Below are positions 7,803-17,265 of a stretch of 64,000 nt of DNA, one piece after another. The DNA comes from Streptococcus infantis (GTDB lineage Bacteria; Bacillota; Bacilli; Lactobacillales; Streptococcaceae): the NCBI RefSeq assembly GCF_019929575.1, contig NZ_JAHZPU010000010.1:1-64000 (forward strand). Reading direction: 5' to 3'. The notes beneath the pieces are model-generated. The model was not told the DNA's origin and made no database searches. It saw nothing but the letters and a program-made list of their open reading frames with translations. A program made the position numbers and the translations under genes. The number at the start of each line of letters is the position of its first letter. Positions within the stretch are counted from its first letter, which is position 1.

Positions 7803-10800
7803 TCATGAAATCCCTAAAATTTCTCGTATTTCAGCTAGACTCAGACTTCCTCGAGACTCTGTTCCATCCAAGATTTCAGAAACAAGATTTTTCTTTTTCT
7901 CTTGTAATTCTTGAATCTTTTCTTCAATTGTACCTCGAGTCACAAGGCGATAAACTTCAACAGCCTGCTCTTGTCCCATACGATGAGCTCGACCGATAGC
8001 CTGAGATTCAACTGCAGGATTCCACCATAAGTCTACTAGAATGACCGTATCCGCACCAGTGAGATTTAGTCCAACCCCACCAGCTTTTAGAGAAATCAAG
8101 AATACATCGCGCTCTCCTTGGTTAAAAGCCTTAGTCATTTCCTGACGTTCTTGAGAAGGAGTTGAGCCCGTAATTTTAAAGGAAGTCAAGCCTAAGTCAG
8201 GTAGCTCTTGCTCAATCCGATCCAACATACCTCTAAATTGTGAGAAGATAAGTACACGGTGTCTACCTTCAGCAATCTGAACCAGCAAATCTCGTAAACT
8301 ATCCAGCTTCCCGCTCTCTCCTTGGTAGTCATCCATAAAGAGCGCAGGTGTATCACAAATCTGACGCAGACGCATGAGACCAGTCAAAATTTCGACGCGA
8401 TTTCGTTGAAATTCCGAATCGCTTACCTGTCCCAGACGCTCCTGCATCTGTTGCAGTTGAGCAAGATAGATAGCTTTTTGTTGATCCTCCAGTTCATTCT
8501 TATAGACGACTTCAATCAAGTCAGGCAACTCTGTCAAAACCTCTTCTTTCTTGCGTCTCATGACAAAGGGTTTGATAAATTGAGCCACTCTTTCAGTTGA
8601 TAGTTTCATAAACTCCTTCTTAGCAGGTAAGAGGCCTGGTAAGACAATCTGAAAAATCGACCAGAGTTCTCCCAGATGGTTTTCAATCGGTGTTCCTGAT
8701 AGTGCAAAGACAGATGGAACCACAAATCGTCGCAAACTTTGAGCAATCTTCGTTTGTGCATTTTTCATCACTTGAGCTTCATCTAGAAAAAGAAAATCAA
8801 AAGATAGGTTTCGATAAATTTCACTGTCCTGACGGAAAGTAGCATAGCTTGTCACATAAATCTGATGATTTTCTGCCAAAATTGATTCTCGATGAGATTT
8901 TAAGCCATGCACAACCGCTACATCCAAATCTGGAGCAAACTTTTGAAATTCATCAGCCCAGTTATAGATTAAGCCAGATGGAGCAAGGATTAGGACACTA
9001 GTATCTGCTTGAACCTGACTACTTAAAAAGGCGATGGTTTGCAAGGTCTTCCCAAGCCCCATATCATCTGCTAAAATCCCACCAAAGCCATAATGGTGAA
9101 GCATCTGAAACCACTGAATTCCCTTTTTCTGATAGTCTCTAAGTTCTGCTTGGATATTCAGCTCTTTCATCGGAAAATCTTCTGGATGCGTCAAATCATG
9201 GGCCAGATTGCGAAATTCTTCGGTGAAAGAAATTTGATCCTGGTCCTTAAATAGATGAGATAGGGTATAAGCTAGGGATTTACGAGCTCGAAAAGCTCCA
9301 TCTTGTAGGTCCTCTATCCCTAATTCTTCTAAATCCTGACGGATACGCTTGGTCTGATCATCAAAATAGTAAACCTGGTTAGAGGACGAAATATAATAAT
9401 CCTGCTTCTCAACTAGCGCTTTCATCGCTCGATCGATTTCTTCTTGATCTATATCTTGAAAATCAAATTGAATTTCTAATAGGCTTCCCTTGGATGAGAT
9501 GTGAACTTGAGGTTTCTGAACCTGATAAAGGTCTTGTAGACTCTCAGAAATCTTTAATTCTCCAAGTGCTGCAAAGGCTGGCAAAACTTCCTGGAAGAAG
9601 GCATGGACTGCATCAGCTTTCAAACTTTGACGCCATGAACGAAAATCTGCTTCAAATCCAGCTGATAGAGCTAGTTGAAAAATCTCTTTCTCTAGTTGAA
9701 TATCGCTAGCAAATGGAAGACTTTCTAGTTCATTACGATTCCTTACTAGGCAAGTTTCATACTGAAACTGCATATCCAAACGAATAGAACCGTCCTCTTC
9801 TCCTTCCATGTAGAAAGAAGGACGGAAAGACTGAATTCGAAGCCCATCAGGAGCCTCTACCTTTCCTACGTTTTTGAACTGGGATAAGGTCGAAGCTAGA
9901 AGATCTCGATCACTAGTATCAAATTGTAAAATCTTTCTACCACTTTTATCGATAGATACTTTTTTTAATTTTTCTATAAGTCTAGCTTGTTCTTTAGACA
10001 GAAGATAAAATGTCCCTTTAGTAAACAAGACTTGTCCCTTATAAAATGAATTAAGCCCTACCTGTTGAACAATTTCCATCTCAAAATAGTTGGACTTTTC
10101 TTCAATTTGAAAGGTAAACAAACCTGCTTGACCATCAAAATCTTGAAATACAAGGTGGTGATAATTCGAAATCTGATGGTCAAATTGAAATGCATCTAAG
10201 CCCATCAGCAGACTAACACCCTGCTCAAAAAAAGACAGCGGGAAATAAAGATGACGACCTTGATTCTGGAAAAAGAGGGCATTTTCAGCCTCATCTTCTA
10301 CAATTCCTTGAAGGAAATTTAGAACAAATTGACTACTTTCATCAAACTGACGAATATTCAAGGAAGTTTCATATAACTTCCCAATCATATAGGGTTTGCT
10401 AGTTTCTAAAACCTTCAGAAAAAGGGGTATATCTCGGATTACATAGAATTTCTGTGTCTGAATAAGACCGACTCTCAAAGTCCAAATAATGCGATTAGTT
10501 CCTGCTTCAACCTGCCCTTGAGCAGACAACTGATAGATTTCAGAAAGTTTCGGAATTTGGACGGATTCTAAAAACTTTCCTCCAAAAGTAACCTGAGTTT
10601 CAACTTCTTCTTTCTTTTCGTGCACATTTTCCAGATTTCCTAAGAGTTCCTGGCCAATCAGATCATTTTTAAGGTAATGTTCTAGTGCTGCCAAATGCAC
10701 ACAAAACCCTCTTTTTTGGAAAAAATCACAAGCACAAAAAACCAAATCATCATCCAGGCTATAGCGAATTTCTTCATCTGCTACACGCGCATAGAGACGA

Positions 10801-10889
10801 TGGTCTTTCTCTTTAATAATTTCAATCTGACTAGTTTCGTAGAGTTGAGCTCCCTCCATCCGAAGTTTCCCTGGAATCAATTTAGCCAT
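7803..10889 (-). CDS. SNF2-family helicase with N-terminal SWIM zinc finger
   Basis: A 1028-residue SNF2/Rad54-like DNA translocase. A SWIM zinc finger (C52, C54, C63, H65) opens the protein, followed by a long bacterial SNF2-associated region. The two RecA-like domains begin near residue 590: Walker A DDMGLGKT at about 607, Walker B DEAQ at about 701, SGTPIENHLGELWSIF, then LISLKAGGVGLNLTGAD and the motif VI arginines QAIGRAHRMGQ. It probably remodels protein-DNA complexes; no partner nuclease or methylase is adjacent, so it is not part of a restriction or DISARM-like cluster here. The start has AAGGGGA upstream and an extended -10 promoter at 10915-10923. Confidence 0.93.
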   Translation of the reverse strand: MAKLIPGKLRMEGAQLYETSQIEIIKEKDHRLYARVADEEIRYSLDDDLVFCACDFFQKRGFCVHLAALEHYLKNDLIGQELLGNLENVHEKKEEVETQVTFGGKFLESVQIPKLSEIYQLSAQGQVEAGTNRIIWTLRVGLIQTQKFYVIRDIPLFLKVLETSKPYMIGKLYETSLNIRQFDESSQFVLNFLQGIVEDEAENALFFQNQGRHLYFPLSFFEQGVSLLMGLDAFQFDHQISNYHHLVFQDFDGQAGLFTFQIEEKSNYFEMEIVQQVGLNSFYKGQVLFTKGTFYLLSKEQARLIEKLKKVSIDKSGRKILQFDTSDRDLLASTLSQFKNVGKVEAPDGLRIQSFRPSFYMEGEEDGSIRLDMQFQYETCLVRNRNELESLPFASDIQLEKEIFQLALSAGFEADFRSWRQSLKADAVHAFFQEVLPAFAALGELKISESLQDLYQVQKPQVHISSKGSLLEIQFDFQDIDQEEIDRAMKALVEKQDYYISSSNQVYYFDDQTKRIRQDLEELGIEDLQDGAFRARKSLAYTLSHLFKDQDQISFTEEFRNLAHDLTHPEDFPMKELNIQAELRDYQKKGIQWFQMLHHYGFGGILADDMGLGKTLQTIAFLSSQVQADTSVLILAPSGLIYNWADEFQKFAPDLDVAVVHGLKSHRESILAENHQIYVTSYATFRQDSEIYRNLSFDFLFLDEAQVMKNAQTKIAQSLRRFVVPSVFALSGTPIENHLGELWSIFQIVLPGLLPAKKEFMKLSTERVAQFIKPFVMRRKKEEVLTELPDLIEVVYKNELEDQQKAIYLAQLQQMQERLGQVSDSEFQRNRVEILTGLMRLRQICDTPALFMDDYQGESGKLDSLRDLLVQIAEGRHRVLIFSQFRGMLDRIEQELPDLGLTSFKITGSTPSQERQEMTKAFNQGERDVFLISLKAGGVGLNLTGADTVILVDLWWNPAVESQAIGRAHRMGQEQAVEVYRLVTRGTIEEKIQELQEKKKNLVSEILDGTESRGSLSLAEIREILGIS

Positions 10890-10914
10890 AGTTTCCCCTT
10901 TTCTTTATCTCCTA

Positions 10915-10923
10915 ATTATACCA
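10915..10923 (-). promoter_or_regulatory. Extended -10 promoter of the SNF2 gene
   Basis: Minus-strand TGGTATAAT (TATAAT at 10915-10920) 25 bases before the start codon. No good -35 box is present, which is usual for extended -10 promoters. Confidence 0.6.
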
Positions 10924-10941
10924 CATTTCTGCCTATGAAAA

Positions 10942-10975
10942 TAGCCTTCTAGGGTACTTTTCCCCCAGAAGGCTA
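10942..10975 (-). terminator. Terminator after the aminotransferase
   Basis: TAGCCTTCT pairs with AGAAGGCTA with an inner GGG/CCC stem, followed by TTTTC on the minus strand, six bases after the aminotransferase stop. Confidence 0.8.
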
Positions 10976-10980
10976 GCTTG

Positions 10981-12147
10981 TTAAAGGTTAGCGAAAGTGG
11001 TTAGGATTCGTTGACAAACTTCTTCCAAGACAGATGTCGGCATGGCTACATTTAAGCGAGCATGTAGAGCTCCTTCTTCACCAAAGTCCAAGCCCCTATT
11101 CAGGATAACCTTGGCTTCGTCTCTTAAAAGGCTTTTTAATTCTTCATCACTAATATCATAGGCTGAAAAATCAAGCCAAATGAGATAGGTCCCTTGAGGT
11201 TTCATAACCTTGATTTTAGTTTCTTTGCCAAATACATCCACTACATAATTGATGTGTTTCTCAATCAGTTCCTTGAGTTCTGTCAACCAATCCTCCCCAT
11301 AGCGATAGGCAGTTTCTGTTGCCAAATATCCCAAACCTGAGATTTCATGTTGATTATTGGCTAGCTGACGTTTTTGGAAAGCAAGTCTCAACTTTGGATT
11401 TTCGATAATGGCGTAAGAATTTTTCGTTCCAGCAATGTTGAAGGTCTTGGTCGCACTGCTTAAAACCAGTGAAAATTCTTTAAAATCTTCATTTACCGTA
11501 TTGAATGACTGGTGTTTATTTCCAAACAAGGCTAAATCTTGGTGAATCTCATCAGATACTAGCAAAACTCCATGTTTTTGACACAGTTGTCCAATCTTCT
11601 CTAAGACTTCCTTCTCCCAAACACGTCCACCAGGATTATGAGGGTTGCAGAGAACATAAAGTTTCACATCCTCTTCAACAAAGTCTTTCTCTAATTGATC
11701 AAAGTCAATCTCAAAAAGTCCGTCTTTTTCTACTAGAGAGTTGGTGATTAATCGACGATTGTTGAGCTTAATGCTCCGAGCAAAAGGTGGATATACCGGT
11801 GTGTTAATCAGAACCGCTTCACCTTCTTTGGTAAAGGCTTGAATGGCTGTTGAAATAGCTGGCACTACCCCTTCGATAAAGACTAGAGCATCCTTTTCAA
11901 AGACATAACCATGGTGTTTTTCTTCCCAGTTTTGAACGGCTTCAATCAAGCCATCACTAGCATAGGTATAGCCATAGACTAATTGCTCAGCATAGTCATG
12001 GACAGTCTGACGAATCTCTGGTAAAACCTCAAAATCCATATCAGCAATCCAGGCCGGCAATACTTGACGGTCAGTCTCTGCTTCTTTCCATTTATAGGTA
12101 TGGTGTCCAAAACGATTGGGCAAGGTCGTAAAATCATATTTTCCCAT
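10981..12147 (-). CDS. MalY/PatB-type PLP aminotransferase (probable C-S lyase)
   Basis: A 388-residue fold-type I PLP enzyme. MalY/PatB members have cystathionine beta-lyase activity. Motifs: LPAWIADMDF near the start, NPHNPGGRVW, SDEIHQDL, and the PLP lysine in SSATKTFNIAG. The ATG at 12147 has GGAAGGA upstream and starts 4 bases after the stop of the MetC-like gene, so the two are translationally coupled. A longer frame from 12183 lies inside that gene and was rejected. The pairing with a second transsulfuration enzyme points to methionine/cysteine interconversion, or sulfide release from cysteine conjugates. Confidence 0.88.
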   Translation of the reverse strand: MGKYDFTTLPNRFGHHTYKWKEAETDRQVLPAWIADMDFEVLPEIRQTVHDYAEQLVYGYTYASDGLIEAVQNWEEKHHGYVFEKDALVFIEGVVPAISTAIQAFTKEGEAVLINTPVYPPFARSIKLNNRRLITNSLVEKDGLFEIDFDQLEKDFVEEDVKLYVLCNPHNPGGRVWEKEVLEKIGQLCQKHGVLLVSDEIHQDLALFGNKHQSFNTVNEDFKEFSLVLSSATKTFNIAGTKNSYAIIENPKLRLAFQKRQLANNQHEISGLGYLATETAYRYGEDWLTELKELIEKHINYVVDVFGKETKIKVMKPQGTYLIWLDFSAYDISDEELKSLLRDEAKVILNRGLDFGEEGALHARLNVAMPTSVLEEVCQRILTTFANL

Positions 12148-12151
12148 AGTC

Positions 12152-13246
12152 TTATCCTTCCAAGGCTTGACGCAAATCTTCAATCAAATCTCTAGCATCC
12201 TCAATACCAATAGACAAGCGCAAGAGGTCATCCGTCAGTCCATAAGAATGACGAACCTCTGCAGGAATGTCTGCATGGGTTTGAGTGGTTGGATATGTAA
12301 TTAGACTTTCTACACCACCCAGACTTTCAGCAAAAGAGAATACTTTCAAAGTATTTAAGATATGAGGGATGCGCTTCTCATCTGCCACTTTAAAGGAAAT
12401 CATTCCCCCACGACCTGTATACAAAACTTCTTTGACTGCAGGTGATTGTTCCAAAAAGGCTACGATTTCCTGAGCATTAGCTGTTGAGCGCTCCATACGA
12501 AGTGACAAGGTCTTGAGACCACGAATCAATTGATAACTATCAAATGGTGACAAGACAGCCCCTGTCGTGTTGAGATTGTAAAAGAGTTTTTCGTACAAAT
12601 CAGCATTATCTGTCACAACTACACCAGCTAGAACATCATTATGGCCTGCAAGGTATTTTGTCGCCGAATGAAGGACAATATCTGCTCCATCTTCAATTGG
12701 ACGTTGGTAAATCGGGCTATAGAAGGTATTGTCGACGACAACTTTAGCATCCTTAGCATGAGCTAATTGAGCCAATTTTTCAATATCAAATTCCAACATC
12801 AAAGGGTTGGTTGGCGTTTCGATATAGAGTACATCCACATCCTTTTCTAGCTCGGCAATTAGTTCTTCTTCTGTGTTAGCATAGGTAAAGTGGAAACGTC
12901 CTTCCTGCTCCACTTGATTGAACCAGCGGAAAGAACCACCGTAAAGGTCACGGACAGCCAAAACCTTGCTTCCTACTGGAAAAACGCTAAAGGCTAACAC
13001 AATCGCAGACATACCTGAACTAGTCGCCAAAGCATACTTGGCTGATTCAATAGCTGCCAAAACTTCCTCTGCCTTGCTACGAGTTGGGTTTTTGGTGCGG
13101 GTATAGTCAAATCCAGTTGATTGACCAAATTCTGGGTGCTGATAAGTCGTTGAAAAGTGAATAGGTGTAACCAAAGCACCTGTTGCCTCATCAGACTTGA
13201 TCCCTGCTTGTGCTAAAATTGTGTTGATGTGAAATGATTTACTCAT
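12152..13246 (-). CDS. Cystathionine gamma-synthase/beta-lyase family enzyme
   Basis: A 364-residue Cys/Met metabolism PLP enzyme. The PLP lysine lies in HSATKYLAGHNDVLAG, with YTRTKNPTR near the N-terminus and ETPTNPLM in the middle. Sequence alone does not separate MetB (cystathionine gamma-synthase) from MetC (beta-lyase); pairing with a MalY-type lyase would favour a combined methionine pathway. GGAGG lies six bases before the ATG. A TACAAT -10 box at 13273-13278 in TGGTACAAT context is its likely promoter. The 145-base gap to the aliB stop has no T-box or SAM-type leader. Confidence 0.88.
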   Translation of the reverse strand: MSKSFHINTILAQAGIKSDEATGALVTPIHFSTTYQHPEFGQSTGFDYTRTKNPTRSKAEEVLAAIESAKYALATSSGMSAIVLAFSVFPVGSKVLAVRDLYGGSFRWFNQVEQEGRFHFTYANTEEELIAELEKDVDVLYIETPTNPLMLEFDIEKLAQLAHAKDAKVVVDNTFYSPIYQRPIEDGADIVLHSATKYLAGHNDVLAGVVVTDNADLYEKLFYNLNTTGAVLSPFDSYQLIRGLKTLSLRMERSTANAQEIVAFLEQSPAVKEVLYTGRGGMISFKVADEKRIPHILNTLKVFSFAESLGGVESLITYPTTQTHADIPAEVRHSYGLTDDLLRLSIGIEDARDLIEDLRQALEG

Positions 13247-13272
13247 ACAATACCTCCAAATCTATAGTAACT

Positions 13273-13280
13273 ATTGTACC
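13273..13280 (-). promoter_or_regulatory. Extended -10 promoter of the MetC-like/aminotransferase pair
   Basis: Minus-strand TGGTACAAT with TACAAT at 13273-13278, 26 bases before the start codon. The -35 position holds AACGAA, a poor match. Confidence 0.55.
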
Positions 13281-13340
13281 ACTTATTTTGGATCCTTCGT
13301 TTTCTTGTTTTCAAGAGCTAGTTATAGTTTCAAACTATAT

Positions 13341-13374
13341 AAAAACGATAGCTTCCTGAGAAACTATCGTTTTT
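13341..13374 (-). terminator. Terminator of aliB
   Basis: AAAAACGATAG/CTATCGTTTTT stem around a 12-base loop, ending in a T run on the minus strand, 17 bases after the aliB stop. It is symmetric and could also work on the plus strand. Confidence 0.85.
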
Positions 13375-13391
13375 CCTGTTGAATAGACTGA

Positions 13392-15350
13392 TTATTTAAC
13401 GTGTTTTGCCAATTCTTCTTGGGCTTTTTTATTAGATTCTTCTTTTTCTTTCAGCCATTTTTGTCGAGCTGCTTCATACTCAGCCGTTGTGACAACCTTA
13501 TCTTGAAGTTTAACATATTTATATGATTCAACACCTTTATTTCCTGCTTGAGAGAAGGCAGCAGAGAATGGTACAGTTCTTCTCAATCCAGGTGTTCCAC
13601 CCTGAGAAACGTTTGGAATAGCAAGGGCGCTATCAACGAGCCAAGCTTGAACTTCAGCATATTTTTCATAACGTTTTGCTGGATCTTGCTCCTTGTTCGC
13701 TTCTTCCAACATTTGAGTGTAAGTATCCAGACCAACTGCCTTAGCCTTGTCATTGACCTCACCTGGTTCTAGACCAATGTTTTGCAACATACCACCGTTA
13801 TTGACATTTAAGATATCAAGATAGCTTGACGGATCTAAGTAGTCTGCACTCCAACCACCATTATAGATATCAAAGTCTTTTTGAGCTGCAGTTTGAGCGA
13901 GGTAGCCAGAATTATCGTAATCGTCTGTTGATAATTGTTGGATATCGATCACCACATTCTCAGCTCCTAGAACAGATTCGATGGATTGTTTCAAAGAGCT
14001 TGCTTCAAGTACACCTTTTTTAGCTGATTGGTCAACTGTTACATCCAAGTGGATTGGGAATTGCACACCCTTAGCTTCCAATTCTTTCTTGGCTTCCGCA
14101 AATTTAGCCTTAGCCTTGTCAGGATTGTAGTATGGGTCTTGCGCATCTGCAAAGTTGATTCCTTGCCATTCTTGGCCATAGTTGACCATCTTTTCTGAAA
14201 CAACATCACCAAAGTCTTTTCCGTTGATGCTTACAAATGTAGGAGGTACAACTAGGTTACGAATAATCTTCGTTGCTCCGTCTTCCCCTTGAGATTGAGC
14301 TCCATAGGCTGTACGGTTATAAGCATAGTTAAAGGCTTGACGGAAGTTTTTATTCAGAACTGCTTCTTGAGTTGATTTCTTTTCGATATCTGAGGACTTA
14401 GAAGTGAAGTTATAAGACTTTCTGTCCAAGTTGAAGTTCAAGTAATAAGAAGTTGCATTTTGCATACTATAGATGATGTTATCCTTGTTCTTCTCTTTAA
14501 TTCCTTCAAAGCTTGAGCTATTTGGATAGAGACGTGCGTAGCTGTAGACTCCTTCTACAAAGTTACGAGCTAGTGCATCTTGGTCACTACCATCATAATA
14601 GGCCAATTTCACATCATCTACAAAGACATTTTTTTCATCCCAGTAGTTGGGATTTTTCTTGAACTCGATGACAGATTTTGAAACAAAGGATTTCATCAAG
14701 AAAGGTCCATTGTACAAAATGCTAGAAGGGTCTACCTTACCAAAGTCGTCCCCTTTTGATTTCAGGAAGTCTGCATTGACAGGGAAGAGAATGGTTGATG
14801 TTGTTTTAGAATTCCAATAAGATTCTGGTCGTGTCAAAGTGTACTGAACTGTTTGGTCGTCAATCGCCTTAACACCGACAGTTGAAAAGTCAGTTGTTTT
14901 TCCGTTGATATAGTCACCCAAACCAGCAACAGAATCTTGTACGAGGTACAAAGCTTCGGATTTTTTATCAGCTGCATATTTCAAACCAGTTACAAAATCT
15001 TGGGCAGTTACTGGAGCATATTCTTCACCTTCAGAGGTATACCATTTAGCGTCCTTACGAAGTTTGTAAGTATAGGTCAAACCGTCCTTGGATACACTCC
15101 AGTCCTCTGCTAAGGATGGAACGTAGTTACCGTATTGGTCATTTTCCATGAGACCATCTACTAGATTAGTCACGATATCATTAGTAGTTGCACGGTTTTC
15201 AGCAAGATAGTTTAAACTAGACGGATCGCTAGAATATACATAATTATATGTTTTAGTAGAACTAGCTGAGTTGCTACAAGCTCCCAAGAGCAAACCAGCA
15301 GTTAAGACGACGCCTGCTAGCGTCAGGTATTTTGCCTTAGACTTTTTCAT
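13392..15350 (-). CDS. aliB: Oligopeptide-binding lipoprotein AliB
   Basis: A 652-residue extracellular solute-binding protein family 5 lipoprotein. The signal peptide ends in the lipobox LLGAC with Cys25. The mature start TYNYVYSSDPSSLNYLAENRA is typical of pneumococcal Ami/Ali peptide receptors (quoted in part). It binds peptides and hands them to the Ami permease, which is encoded elsewhere; no permease genes adjoin it. The ATG at 15350 has GGAGG eight bases upstream and gives a normal signal peptide; an upstream start at 15365 would add five residues. A consensus promoter lies at 15383-15411. AliA and AliB are paralogues, so the name rests on N-terminal similarity and context. Confidence 0.88.
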   Translation of the reverse strand: MKKSKAKYLTLAGVVLTAGLLLGACSNSASSTKTYNYVYSSDPSSLNYLAENRATTNDIVTNLVDGLMENDQYGNYVPSLAEDWSVSKDGLTYTYKLRKDAKWYTSEGEEYAPVTAQDFVTGLKYAADKKSEALYLVQDSVAGLGDYINGKTTDFSTVGVKAIDDQTVQYTLTRPESYWNSKTTSTILFPVNADFLKSKGDDFGKVDPSSILYNGPFLMKSFVSKSVIEFKKNPNYWDEKNVFVDDVKLAYYDGSDQDALARNFVEGVYSYARLYPNSSSFEGIKEKNKDNIIYSMQNATSYYLNFNLDRKSYNFTSKSSDIEKKSTQEAVLNKNFRQAFNYAYNRTAYGAQSQGEDGATKIIRNLVVPPTFVSINGKDFGDVVSEKMVNYGQEWQGINFADAQDPYYNPDKAKAKFAEAKKELEAKGVQFPIHLDVTVDQSAKKGVLEASSLKQSIESVLGAENVVIDIQQLSTDDYDNSGYLAQTAAQKDFDIYNGGWSADYLDPSSYLDILNVNNGGMLQNIGLEPGEVNDKAKAVGLDTYTQMLEEANKEQDPAKRYEKYAEVQAWLVDSALAIPNVSQGGTPGLRRTVPFSAAFSQAGNKGVESYKYVKLQDKVVTTAEYEAARQKWLKEKEESNKKAQEELAKHVK

Positions 15351-15382
15351 AAACAGAACCTCCAAATTTAAATATTTGTATC

Positions 15383-15411
15383 ATTATACAGCTATTGTTT
15401 TTTTTAGTCAA
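15383..15411 (-). promoter_or_regulatory. Promoter of aliB
   Basis: Minus-strand TTGACT (15406-15411), 17-base spacer containing an A-tract, TATAAT (15383-15388). A near-perfect sigma-A promoter. Confidence 0.85.
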
Positions 15412-15477
15412 GTAATAATTCTCTAAAAATTTATTTTTTTCTACATTTTTTATTTTTTTCTCTCTTTTTTAAATAAA

Positions 15478-15526
15478 AAATGAACATTTTAAACTTTTTA
15501 GAGTTGAAAGTTCAAATTGTTCATTT
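15478..15526 (-). terminator. Terminator of the flippase gene
   Basis: Long stem AAATGAACA...TGTTCATTT with an inner AACTTT/AAAGTT stem, followed on the minus strand by a long T-rich tract, 14 bases after the flippase stop. Confidence 0.85.
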
Positions 15527-15539
15527 TATTTATAAAGCA

Positions 15540-17162
15540 TTATGATAATTTTAATCGTGCTCGTAACTGGTCAGCTTTTGCCTGTCCAATAACCTTATCT
15601 AAGAGACGAGTATAGAGACTCATGAATCCGTAGAGCCCACCACCGATTGTTCCGATTAGGGCGACATAGATGAAGCTCCAAAAACGTCCAGTTGGTTGGA
15701 AGACAAATCCTATCATCCATTGTAAGAAGCCTACCAAGATAAACATGACAAGAGTTAAAATGATCACTAGGATTGTTCGTTTTAGGATGATCTTTCGATG
15801 AACCCCTGTAATCTGACAGATCTCGCGATACATTAAAACAATTGGAATGATAAGACCGATGGTCGTTGAAATGAGAGGACCATAACTATGAAAAAGCGCT
15901 ATTGATGGTATTTGTAAGACGAGCTTGGCAATGGAACCATAGAAAAAGTAAAGGATTGCCTTGCGATTACGGAACATAGCCTGAAGCATTGGTGACAAGA
16001 CCATGTACAAACCTAGAATTGTTGACTGTAAAACTGCAAAGACAAACAAGCCCATCGCCAAGCTATCTGGTTTACCGTAAAAGATTGTATAGAGTGGTTC
16101 TCCTACCATGACCACTCCAACCGTTGCAGGTAAGAGGAATAGGAAAAGCATGGTAATACTATCTTGCACTAAACGAGCAGCTGCCTGCAAATCACCCTTG
16201 ACATAGTTTTCAGTTAGAAGTGGTAATCCTACACTACCAATGGAAACTCCAACCGAAATCAAAATCATGGTAATTTTATTAGGATTAGCAGAGAAATAAG
16301 AAAACATGACAATCAAGTCTTCATTACTATAGTTGGTAAACCACTTCATGCTATTGATAAAGGTATTTTGGTCCAAGATTTGGAAAAGTTGAATAGCTGA
16401 CCCTGTTATGATAAAAGGAATAGCTTCCTTAATCGTATCCATTAACAGATGTTTGCTATCAATCTTATCTCGCGTTTCAAAAACTTTTTGAAGCATTCCT
16501 TCTTTATAGAGGAAATAAAGCAAGACAGCAAAGCTAGCTACCATTCCCACAAAGGCCGCAAAGGTAGACTGGGTGACTGCTGCTAGATAGTCTCCCGAAC
16601 CAAGCTTCATGATGATAAAGGTTGCTAAGAGCATCCAAATAACTCGGATAACTTGCTCAGCGATTTGACTCATGGCATAAGGCTTGAGATTATTCATCCC
16701 TTGGAAAAATCCACGGATAACACTCATAGATGGGAAAATCAAGACAGCCCAAGCTAGACTCTGCATAATGGGAATCAAGTCCTTACCGACACCGGAAAGA
16801 TCGGCTAACCAAGGCGCAAAGAGATATAAGACCAAAGCAAAGACAAGACCAAGCCCAGTCATAAAGCCTAGGAAACTACGAATCAGGGCAAAACTATGCT
16901 CTTCTTCTTTCATGGTGTTATACTTGGCAACCTGCTTTGCGACTGCAACAGGGATACCTGCTGTCGAAATCAACAAGAACCAAGCATAGATATTGTAACC
17001 CATAGTAAAGAGACCATTAGCCTTAGCAGCATAAGTCCCCATCCAGATATACCAAGGGATGATGTAAATGGCCCCGAGCAGGCGACTGATAAAGTTACTA
17101 GCCGTTAGCCAGGCAGTTCCGCGTAACATCTGGGCCTGCTGATGATTATTTTCGTTAGACAT
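15540..17162 (-). CDS. murJ: MurJ/YtgP-type lipid II flippase (MVF/MATE-like polysaccharide transporter)
   Basis: A 540-residue integral membrane protein of the MOP superfamily with about 14 predicted hydrophobic segments. It opens with QMLRGTAWLTASNFISRLLGAIY, the usual MurJ/PST N-terminal block (quoted as one block of pieces). Streptococcal YtgP proteins complement E. coli MurJ loss (established for the S. pyogenes homologue), so it probably moves lipid II across the membrane. The divergent neighbour is murE, which fits. The ATG at 17162 has GAGGAAG upstream; a TTG at 17177 is upstream of that site and was rejected. The promoter shares its -35 region with the murE promoter. Confidence 0.88.
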   Translation of the reverse strand: MSNENNHQQAQMLRGTAWLTASNFISRLLGAIYIIPWYIWMGTYAAKANGLFTMGYNIYAWFLLISTAGIPVAVAKQVAKYNTMKEEEHSFALIRSFLGFMTGLGLVFALVLYLFAPWLADLSGVGKDLIPIMQSLAWAVLIFPSMSVIRGFFQGMNNLKPYAMSQIAEQVIRVIWMLLATFIIMKLGSGDYLAAVTQSTFAAFVGMVASFAVLLYFLYKEGMLQKVFETRDKIDSKHLLMDTIKEAIPFIITGSAIQLFQILDQNTFINSMKWFTNYSNEDLIVMFSYFSANPNKITMILISVGVSIGSVGLPLLTENYVKGDLQAAARLVQDSITMLFLFLLPATVGVVMVGEPLYTIFYGKPDSLAMGLFVFAVLQSTILGLYMVLSPMLQAMFRNRKAILYFFYGSIAKLVLQIPSIALFHSYGPLISTTIGLIIPIVLMYREICQITGVHRKIILKRTILVIILTLVMFILVGFLQWMIGFVFQPTGRFWSFIYVALIGTIGGGLYGFMSLYTRLLDKVIGQAKADQLRARLKLS

Positions 17163-17207
17163 AACTTCCTCATTCAATTTTAATAACGGAAATGTTCCTT
17201 ATCTTCC

Positions 17208-17236
17208 ATTATAAACTTTTCCTTGTTACTTGTAAA
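17208..17236 (-). promoter_or_regulatory. Promoter of the flippase gene
   Basis: Minus-strand TTTACA (17231-17236), 17-base spacer, TATAAT (17208-17213). Its -35 hexamer overlaps the murE -35 hexamer on the other strand. Confidence 0.75.
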
Positions 17237-17258
17237 ATTCAGACTTTCGGTTTACAAT
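17230..17258 (+). promoter_or_regulatory. Promoter of murE, placed for a leaderless transcript
   Basis: TTGTAA (17230-17235), 17-base spacer, TACAAT (17253-17258). Only 7 bases separate the -10 box from the murE ATG at 17266, so transcription should start at or next to the start codon. No Shine-Dalgarno sequence is present. Confidence 0.7.
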
Positions 17259-17265
17259 AGAAAGT

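Noticed and set aside
7803..10889. SNF2 helicase as part of a phage-defence island
   Set aside because: Neighbours are cell-wall and amino-acid genes; no nuclease, methylase or other defence gene is adjacent. The gene fits a core chromosomal SNF2 family.
13247..13391. T-box or SAM riboswitch upstream of the MetC-like gene
   Set aside because: The promoter lies within 32 bases of the start codon, leaving no room for such a leader, and the upstream hairpin is the aliB terminator.
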